Assembly: GCA_029706075.1 (NCBI GenBank)
Contig: JAINUG010000471.1
Coordinates: forward strand, 131,001-195,000
Origin: Aldrovandia affinis
Lineage: Eukaryota; Chordata; Actinopteri; Notacanthiformes; Halosauridae
Reading direction: 5' to 3'
DNA: 64,000 nucleotides
A program made the translations under genes and the position numbers. This document shows, in pieces, positions 56,759-64,000 of this stretch. The first letter of the stretch is position 1, and every line of letters starts with the position of its first letter. The notes under the pieces are model-generated. The model saw only the letters and a program-made list of their open reading frames with translations. It did no database searches and was not told the DNA's origin.

Positions 56759-57137
56759 TTTTTTTTTTTTTTTTTGTTCTTTAATTTTGTCCCAATTTTT
56801 CTCCCATTTTCTCCCAATTTAACCCTCTATTTTTCATGTCAATCCCCCTTGCATCGCTGCTGTAGCCCTGTGACCGGCGGTGACAAAGGCAAAGTATCGT
56901 CTCCTCCAAAGGGCGCTCTCTAAGCCGTCAACCGTAACTCCGGTCTACTACAGAGCCACTCCTGTACGCAGCAAACTTCTGGTCAGCTTCCCTCCCCCTC
57001 CCTGGGGCGCACAGCCAATTGCCACCCCCTAGTGGCACTCCCAACCAGAGCCGACTCTGGTGTGGCCGGTGGAATTGAACCCACGGTCGCAGTGACCAGC
57101 GTCAAACGTTGTAACCGCTAGACCACCCGGGAGGCCT
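56759..57137 (-). mobile_element. SINE-A copy in duplication unit 1
   Basis: Minus strand: GGCCTCCCGGGTGGTCTAGC, B box GGTTCAATTCC, CTCF-like GTGCCACTAGGGGGTGGC (57021-57038), tail with long poly(A). It carries a 22-bp insertion-type difference in the tail relative to unit 2. Confidence 0.92.
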
Positions 57138-57644
57138 GTGTGTTTGTAGATTTAAACATTACAATGATTAATGGGGCTCTGGGTCAGTGGTGCAGAGAGA
57201 TGAGACCCAGGTGCAGAGACGAAGCCAGAGGCAAAGATTCAATAAACTGAATATTTACTGTAAACAACTGAACTAAAGAAAACACAATAACAAACTGGGA
57301 GAAAATAAACACGAGTATACATAATAAACCACAAACACGAGTTGCACGACAAAAGCTTAATGATCAACAGAAAACAGTCAGCTTAAATAAGGAACGAAAC
57401 AAGACACAGGTCTTCGCTTCGCTTCGCACGCACACCAAATTATTTAGTTCCTGCAAATTGCCCCAGCTTAATTACTCTACTTATTTAATTGCTTTAATTC
57501 ACACCAGTTTGTTTTCCCTGTAGACTTGATTAGTAAATTATTTGCTAATTAAGAGCAGCATACGGTGGCAAGAGCAACATATGCACCTGGAACCTGCAGG
57601 ACTGGAATATTACCTGCAATCTGCACCTGCAAGCAGCTGGCAGC

Positions 57645-57745
57645 ACAGCACAACACAACACAACCCAACCCAACCCAACACAAAACACACAACACACACA
57701 ACACAACACACAACACAACACAACACAACACACACAACACAAACA
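57645..57745. repeat. AACAC/AACCC pentanucleotide repeat, unit 1
   Basis: Pentamers AACAC and AACCC with ACACACA breaks. Open frames across it are artefacts. Confidence 0.95.
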
Positions 57746-57850
57746 GGTGAGTAGAAATGTCTGGTACTGACCACCGGAGGGGGCGTCTTAAGCTGTATGA
57801 AACTCCTCTGTGTGCATGCTGTGTTTATGTAGTCTCATTTACATTTAACA

Positions 57851-58052
57851 TTACAGGCATTTAGCAGATGGTCTTATCCAGAGCGACTTAAAGTTTTTTA
57901 CAATCCATTCTTACAGCTGGATATTAACTGAAGCAATTCAGGTTAGGTACCTTTAGCTCAAGGGTACAACGGCAGTGTTCCACCTGGGGATTGAACCTGC
58001 AACCTTAACTTTACAAGCCCAGTTCCCTAACCATTATACCACACTGCCTGCC
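57851..58052 (-). mobile_element. SINE-V copy in duplication unit 2 (chimeric tail)
   Basis: As 56088-56307, but its tail reads GCAGATGGTCTTATCC, the variant otherwise seen only in the LINE-A tail at 60330. Confidence 0.88.
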
Positions 58053-58501
58053 TGCTATCGCTATTCTATGGTACAGGAAGTGCACTGCACCAAAACACAG
58101 AGACAGAGGGAGAGGGAGGGAGAGAGACTCACCTTTTGATTACTGCAACAAGGACAATCCCCACAGCGTCAGATCCTCTGATCTTTCTGCTGCCATCTGA
58201 CACTTTCCTCTAAATAATTCCTGTTGTTCAGAATCATGCATTAGATGCCATAAGTGGATTTGCCTGGCTTTCTGTCGACGTTACCCTAGAAATTGCAGAA
58301 TACGGAGGAAATTAAAAGTCGATTTTGCTTTGAGAGAACAAATGTGACGCAGAGACAACAAAAGCTTAACGGATCAAGATGGGGATCAGGAGTGGATTAT
58401 GAAGATGAAGATGTGTCACGTCCCAAAGGGGATGGATTATGAAGATGAAGATGAAGATGTGTCACATCCCACAGCACTGGTAGCATCTAGGCTTTGTGGT
58501 G

Positions 58502-58862
58502 TTTTTTTTTTTTTTTTTTTTGTTCTTTCATTTTCTCCCAATTTAACCCTCTATTTTTCATGTCAATCCCCCTTGCATCGCTGCTGTAGCCCTGTGACCG
58601 GCGGTGACAAAGGCAAAGTATCGTCTCCTCCGAAAGGGCGCTCTCTAAGCCGTCAACCGTAACTCCGGTCTACTACAGAGCCACTCCTGTACGCAGCAAA
58701 CTTCTGGTCAGCTTCCCTCCCCCCTCCCTGGGGCGCACAGCCAATTGCCACCCCCTAGTGGCACTCCCAACCAGAGCCGACTCTGGTGTGGCCGGTGGAA
58801 TTGAACCCACGGTCGCAGTGACCAGCGTCAAACGTTGTAACCGCTAGACCACCCGGGAGGCC
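58502..58862 (-). mobile_element. SINE-A copy in duplication unit 2
   Basis: Copy of 56759-57137 with a few substitutions. CTCF-like block at 58747-58764. Confidence 0.92.
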
Positions 58863-59369
58863 TGTGTGTTTGTAGATTTAAACATTACAATGATTAATGG
58901 GGCTCTGGGTCAGTGGTGCAGAGAGATGAGACCCAGGTGCAGAGACGAAGCCAGAGGCAAAGATTCAATAAACTGAATATTTACTGTAAACAACTGAACT
59001 AAAGAAAACACAATAACAAACTGGGAGAAAATAAACATGAGTATACATAATAAACCACAAACACGAGTTGCACGACAAAAGCTTAATGATCAACAGAAAA
59101 CAGTCAGCTTAAATAAGGAACGAAACAAGACACAGGGGAAACCACCAAGACAATAATGCACTCAGACAATAAAACAGGAGCGAAGGGAAGGGATTCAGAG
59201 AAAGGCTTACTTCAGGCAGGGAAATGACCGGGATGCTAGAAGCCAGTTGGCATCACCACCACTGGTTTCCTCCTCCTCCAATCATCAGAAGCCAAGTGCT
59301 GTGGCCTTCCAGTGGGTACACGTGGTGGTTTATAGAAACTCGCCCTGCAAACAATGCGATGTCTTACAT

Positions 59370-59673
59370 CAGAGGTGGGCAAGGAGGGCCGTATCTGTTT
59401 CTGGATTTCATGCCAACTTCTGCTCTTAATTATTTAATTAGCCCCAATCATTTACATGATCTGATATTTTAGCTACATCTTTTGACATGCCCATGAATGA
59501 CAGCTGAAGACTGTTCTTGTGTTCCCATATGAAACATGTTACTGTGGTCTAATCTACAAGTGAACCAGCATTGGCGTATCCAACTAATTAGCTAGTTGAG
59601 CCACAGGGGTGATTGGTAGAAACAAAAACCTGCACACACACCGGCCCTCCAGGATCGGAATTGCCCACCCCTG
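59370..59673. mobile_element. hAT-type non-autonomous element (about 304 bp)
   Basis: Ends CAGAGGTGGGCAA and TTGCCCACCCCTG. Flanks TCTTACAT and GGTTACAT agree in 6 of 8 positions, matching an 8-bp hAT duplication. A second partial copy is at 63689-63798. Confidence 0.8.
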
Positions 59674-60124
59674 GGTTACATTATGCTGCTGTGTGAATGG
59701 TTTCCTCCTCCATATATGCTGCTGCTGCAAACCCCCCCACCCGAAAGGACAGAGGATGGCGGGGCAGACCTGCAGTGTGGTGACCCCACTGCCCCCCCCC
59801 CCCAACCCTCTCCAGCTGCTCAGTCATCGCCCTGCACACCCCGCCCTGGGTCACCGGCCCGTGTGTTTGCTCATGCACTTCAGGACATCTGTCACCTGGG
59901 GGTTCGCACGCACACCAAATTATTTAGTTCCTGCAAATTGCCCCAGCTTAATTACTCTACTTATTTAATTGCTTTAATTCACACCAGTTTGTTTTCCCTG
60001 TAGACTTGATTAGTAAATTATTTGCTAATTAAGAGCAGCATACGGTGGCAAGAGCAACATATGCACCTGGAACCTGCAGGACTGGAATATTACCTGCAAT
60101 CTGCACCTGCAAGCAGCTGGCAGC

Positions 60125-60222
60125 ACAGCACAACACAAGACAACCCAACCCAACCCAACCCAACACAAAACACACAACACACACAACACAACACACAACA
60201 CAACACAACACACACAACACAA
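60125..60222. repeat. AACAC/AACCC pentanucleotide repeat, unit 2
   Basis: Duplicate of 57645-57745 with one extra AACCC and an AAGAC variant. Confidence 0.95.
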
Positions 60223-60314
60223 ACAGGTGAGTAGAAATGTCTGGTACTGCATCTTAAGCTGTATGAAACTCCTCTGTGTGCATGCTGTGTTTATGTAGTC
60301 TCATTTACATTTAA

Positions 60315-60605
60315 CATTTTAAGCATTTAGCAGATGGTCTTATCCAGAGTGAGTTACAAGATGTGCATTAATACATGGTAGGAACAATCATAGTTCGCAC
60401 AAGAGATCAGTGCAGTAATACAGTGATAGACATCATTGCAGGCAGCTGCATACCATACCTGTAACACTGGGAAGGAAAAGGTTAGTAATTTTTTTATGGA
60501 GTAAGCAGGGGCATATAGTGTTGAGCAAGTAGGCAGTGGTGATGACAATTGGCTAGATGTACAGAAAAGGTGGGTTTTGAGTCTCTTGCGGAAGATTGCA
60601 AGTGA
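60315..60605 (-). mobile_element. LINE-A 3' end
   Basis: Minus strand: remnant of the KRLKTHLF codons (GTTTTGAGTCTCTTGCGGAA in plus-strand reading), UTR and tail. The tail carries GATGGTC in place of GACGCTC. Confidence 0.85.
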
Positions 60606-61548
60606 ATATATTTCATGACAATATATCTTTCTATTGGGTGTGTGAGTGTGTGTGTGTAGGTGTATGCATGCATGCACACATGTGGAAGTGTGTATCTTTG
60701 TGTATCTGTGTTTATCTCCTTTTATGACAACGTATCTGTGTTTATTTGCTTGTCTGTGTGTGTGTGTGTGCGCGTGTGTGTTTGTTTTTAATCTCATTTT
60801 ATGACAACATATCTCTCCCCCGTGACATCCAACATCATGTTAAAATGATTGTGAGCACTGGGCGATATTGTCAGGCCGATAATTGCATTGCCTTCCTCGC
60901 TAAGAGAATCAGAGGCGCTCAGAAGAATGATATTTTATGTTTCCGCTGCTGTAGCTCGCAGAACACTGCAAATAACATTGACCCAGTAGAGTGCAGTTTG
61001 TCTTTCAATCAGCTGGCTTCACCAGGCCTTTTATATGTGCCCAGATTATGGTTTCCATTTCAGTAATTACAATCCATCCACGAGTCAGGCTCCAGCAGAA
61101 AGCAGATCACATCCTCTGAGTAAATAAGCACAATCACCTTCAATCGCACCCAGACCACAGCGTGGGGCTTTTTGTCCACAACAGCAACCGAGAGCAATGT
61201 GTTTTTCCCTCTCTCCCTGCTGATAAAATCTGGGTTTGAATGAGCACAGTGTCACGGCAGCGAAGGAAAGCAATCTGTGATCCGTGCTCAGCCTGTTCCT
61301 CGGAGAGATCTGGAACGGGGGGATATGTTACGGGCTCCTTTTCAAAGATCGCTGGCAATCTGGTTTTCGATAGCGGACGTCACAGCATAATTTCCTTCCA
61401 TCTCGGCTCCCACACGCTGTCCCCGCCTGGCTCTGCCCTCACAGGCCCAGGTGGTCGCGGCCGTCTTTGGTTATACAATAGTCATAATGTTTTTGTCACA
61501 ACACGTTGAGCTGACAGTGTGATGACCTGGATACACAACAACATTTCA
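60606..61548. other. Mostly unique stretch with short GT runs
   Basis: GT runs at about 60639-60660 and 60757-60783. No exon or repeat family recognised. Confidence 0.5.
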
Positions 61549-63257
61549 TTAACCCTCTGAGGTCCGTGCTAAGCTTTGAGATGGTTTGTAATTTTGGCAT
61601 GGTCTGATATTTATCTCAATTTCATCAACTTAACACACACTTACTCCAAAGTGTTTGATATTTTTATTTGAAGGACAATCACAGCTACATTTGTATGCCA
61701 TCAATAGTTTGGTTAGTATCATATGCAGCTTGTAAATAGATCTACAAACACACAAGTTAAAAATAGTAAATTTTTCTGCTGTCACAAAAGTTGTGAAAGC
61801 ACACACTAAACTATAGTGACGAATTGTTTTGCCAATGTGCGTTTGTTCATCAAGGTCTTGATTATGTAAGGGTGTGAAAACAGTTTAGCACATCTGAGAT
61901 CTAAATAGCTAAAAACCTGTTTTTATCAGAACTGGTCACATTTATTTCAGGCTGTGGGAGGGCTAAATGCTAAATACCTGAATATTCATTATTCATTGTC
62001 CACACCTCTAAGAGTTGTCAGATGGGCCATCTCTCTCTCTCAAAGGCCATCAGAGTAAGCAAGTCAGTGAGCCATGCAGAAGAATATATGCTTTTTTTCA
62101 TTTTGGAAGATTTATTGAAAACAGCACACAAACTACTATACAGTATATACAGGGGAATGCCACATATTACAAGTCATACAGCCTAACAATAATGCACATA
62201 ATATCCTCCTGAGACCCAAGGAAAAAAAGGGTCTTCCAATTAAACTTTTTTTGTGATTTTTTTCACTTTAGAGTTAAAACAGCAACTCACAATTTAGATT
62301 TTAAATGGCTAAGCAATATTTGAGTTACCATTTCTCCTTTCACGACAAGCGCTTCTTGTGGCAGCAGCCATTTTTGCTCTTATTTTATTATCCACAAACG
62401 TAGGCAAAACAATGTCGGAGGCGACACGCAAATAACTCACAAAACAAACCAAAATGATAAACGAACTGGAACAAACAAAGCTAGCTGAACAAACAAAGCT
62501 AGCTAAACAGCAAATCCAAAACGTAATCCCAAACACGGATTTAACTAAACAGAAGCACTCTAATAATAAACAAAAACAAGAATCTATTTTACAAGGACGT
62601 GAGATCATGAAACCGATCATGCTACATACGATTTTTTATAATATTTTAGGCTGTTTGAAAAGTATTCTTCCATAGATCTTGTGTGCCTATTGCAATTTGT
62701 TACGTTGCAACACGCGGAATATGTAGTCACAAGACGCGGAATTCATATATTGAATATATATACGAGTATTTGATAACATGGCAAATCAAATATAGTTACT
62801 TACTCTTCGTCAGTTATTGTCTTCGTCGCTTTTCATCAATACTCTCAAACACTGCAGCGCAGAAAATCTTTCCATCTTGAATAAAATTGTATGTCTGTAT
62901 AAAATCTTGCTTCAAATTGTCGGGACAGTTTATGTGTTTACGCCGGCGTTTTCACACATGGCCCCACGCCCCTCCCCACACCTCCCGAAACTCGCACCTA
63001 GTTACCATGTCAATAGAAGGGGACGTTACTACCAGGTAAAAAAAGAGAGTAAAAGGCAAGGTTTACTTTTGGTCTAATTAACCTAATTTAAAAATCCCAT
63101 TTGATTTGCCAGTGCTCAAATCGGAAAGTCGCGATTCTAAGGTTTCTGTCAATGTTTTTGTCGCGTGTGTATGATAAAATATCGCGAAGTTAGAAATAGT
63201 AATATACTTGTATTGCTGCTTGGATCGGCGCCGATCCAGCCGACCTCAGGGGGTTAA
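61549..63257. mobile_element. piggyBac-like non-autonomous element (about 1.7 kb)
   Basis: Flanked by TTAA at 61549-61552 and 63254-63257. Ends CCCTCTGAGGTC and, inverted, CCCCCTGAGGTC. TTAA target sites and CCY termini are the hallmark of piggyBac elements. The longest internal frames (about 100 codons) show no DDE-type transposase motif. A CCTCCTGAGACCC box at about 62205 looks like an internal copy of the terminal sequence. Palindrome GGATCGGCGCCGATCC lies by the right end (63222-63237). Confidence 0.78.
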
Positions 63258-63688
63258 GCAACGTTGACATTTTATGTGGCAGTATTGCACCCAAAAATAA
63301 TAATAATTTGGGTGGAGGAGGTAAGAGGAGTGAGACTGTGAAGGGGAGGAGGAGGAGGCAGCTGGTGCGAGCAGTAAGCCAGTCTGCAATGATCAATCTC
63401 ACCCCCTGGGCTGTGTATGGACTTGGGGGAGAATGAGGGAGAGAGCGGTTCACTTCTAAATGTACAGATGAAGTGAACTTGGCCCCCTCCACCCCTCTCA
63501 TATTGGGACTGCTGCTAGTGCCAAATTGTTACTTTATTTTTAATTCTGTGTTTGTCAGAGTCCTGCCAAGAGATTAATGTTACAATCGCTCTCCAGAGTG
63601 ACCTGCGGACACAGTGGACGAGCCAAACGACAGCGTGCTGGGGGTGGGGTGTGGGGGGGTCAATCCTGGATTCAGAGCAGAATCATTT
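63258..63688. other. Unique stretch, nothing recognised
   Basis: GA/GGA-rich segment at about 63310-63360. No exon recognised. Confidence 0.5.
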
Positions 63689-63798
63689 CAGCATTGGCGT
63701 ATCCAACTAATTAGCTAACTGAGCCACAAGGGTCATTGGTAGAAACAAAAACCTGCACACCCCCCACCCTCCAGGACCGGAGCTGCCCACCCCCTGAG
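63689..63798. mobile_element. Right-end fragment of the 59.4-kb hAT-type element
   Basis: AGCATTGGCGTATCCAACTA, TTGGTAGAAACAAAAACCTG and CTGCCCACCCCCTGAG match the right third of 59370-59673. Confidence 0.8.
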
Positions 63799-64000
63799 AT
63801 GGAGGCTAATACTGAGAGTAATGGTGAACGCTCACCATAAATGCAGATGGCTTATGTATTGTGCATGATAGTGATGGGGATGCAGTCATGGGGGGTTGCC
63901 TCAGATATGTTTCTGAACCAACAGCTTCTTCCCCAGGACTGTTATTCAGCTGAACTCAGCACACCTCAAACCTCACCTCACAACTTCACTATACCACGTT

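Larger units (their letters stand above)
56088..57871. repeat. Tandem segmental duplication, unit 1
   Basis: Holds, in order, an antisense SINE-V (56088-56307), unique DNA, an antisense SINE-A, a 3' unique block ending AAGACACAGG (57410), and the B segment (57424-57870) with an AACAC repeat. It matches unit 2 at roughly 99% by eye except for a 765-bp gap at 57411. Confidence 0.93.
57872..60347. repeat. Tandem segmental duplication, unit 2
   Basis: Repeats unit 1 (offset 1747 bp at the left side) and contains the extra 59137-59901 block. Its right end lies in a LINE-A tail (60331-60347), and its left end is a mosaic of LINE-A tail and SINE-V tail (57851-57890). Confidence 0.93.

Overview
The window looks like intergenic or deep-intronic DNA from a ray-finned fish, most likely a teleost. 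The evidence is the mix of repeats: L2/CR1-group LINEs whose proteins read like fish copies, V-SINE-type and other tRNA-derived SINEs, hAT- and piggyBac-type DNA transposons, long CA/GT microsatellites and several minisatellites. I cannot name the species. I found no convincing exon of a cellular protein-coding gene and no free-standing tRNA, rRNA or snRNA gene. Almost every long open frame is a repeat translation (His-Thr or Cys-Val runs from CA/GT tracts) or a fragment of a retrotransposon.

Repeat families, with names used only here. LINE-A is an L2-like LINE seen only as 5'-truncated 3' ends (8 pieces). LINE-B is a longer, dead LINE at 17.7-20.5 kb with an inverted partial copy at 26.5-27.1 kb; both are fused to an LTR-like sequence. 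LINE-C is a nearly complete LINE at 31.4-34.6 kb with recognisable endonuclease and reverse transcriptase. LINE-D is a CR1-like 3' end at 35.8 kb. LINE-E is seen only as 3' tails ending in ATTTG repeats. SINE-A (tRNA-Glu-like head, about 390 bp, 8 copies) and SINE-B (tRNA-Leu-like head, about 365-405 bp when complete, 6 copies) share body and tail modules. SINE-V (V-SINE-like, 7 copies) shares its 3' tail with LINE-A.

Layout. 0-13.6 kb: microsatellites, scattered SINE/LINE pieces, two hAT-type foldback remnants, an RFX-like site and a CTCF-like site. 13.6-14.6 kb: a 975-bp minisatellite of 11-bp C-rich units. 14.6-31 kb: SINEs, a 48-bp minisatellite, a 561-bp hAT element, LINE-B with nested insertions, and LINE-A copies. 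31-36 kb: LINE-C and LINE-D. 38.8-40.1 kb: about 40 copies of a 29-bp unit derived from the tRNA-like head of a SINE. 42.6-43.1 kb: CpG-rich DNA. 45-47 kb: a 1.45-kb hAT element inserted in a LINE-A. 50-51.5 kb: CpG-rich DNA with CCAAT and RFX motifs, split by a 470-bp GT tract and followed by a 400-bp pyrimidine tract. 56.1-60.3 kb: a recent tandem segmental duplication apparently made by recombination between a SINE-V tail and a LINE-A tail. 61.5-63.3 kb: a 1.7-kb piggyBac-like element flanked by TTAA.

No genes work together here in the operon sense. What the window shows is layered transposition, repeat-mediated rearrangement, minisatellite birth from transposon sequence, and dispersal of a CTCF-like motif by SINE-A. 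No unknown protein system was found; the most novel candidates are the SINE-derived A-box minisatellite, the SINE/LINE-tail-mediated duplication with a filler-containing deletion, and the LTR-LINE composite.
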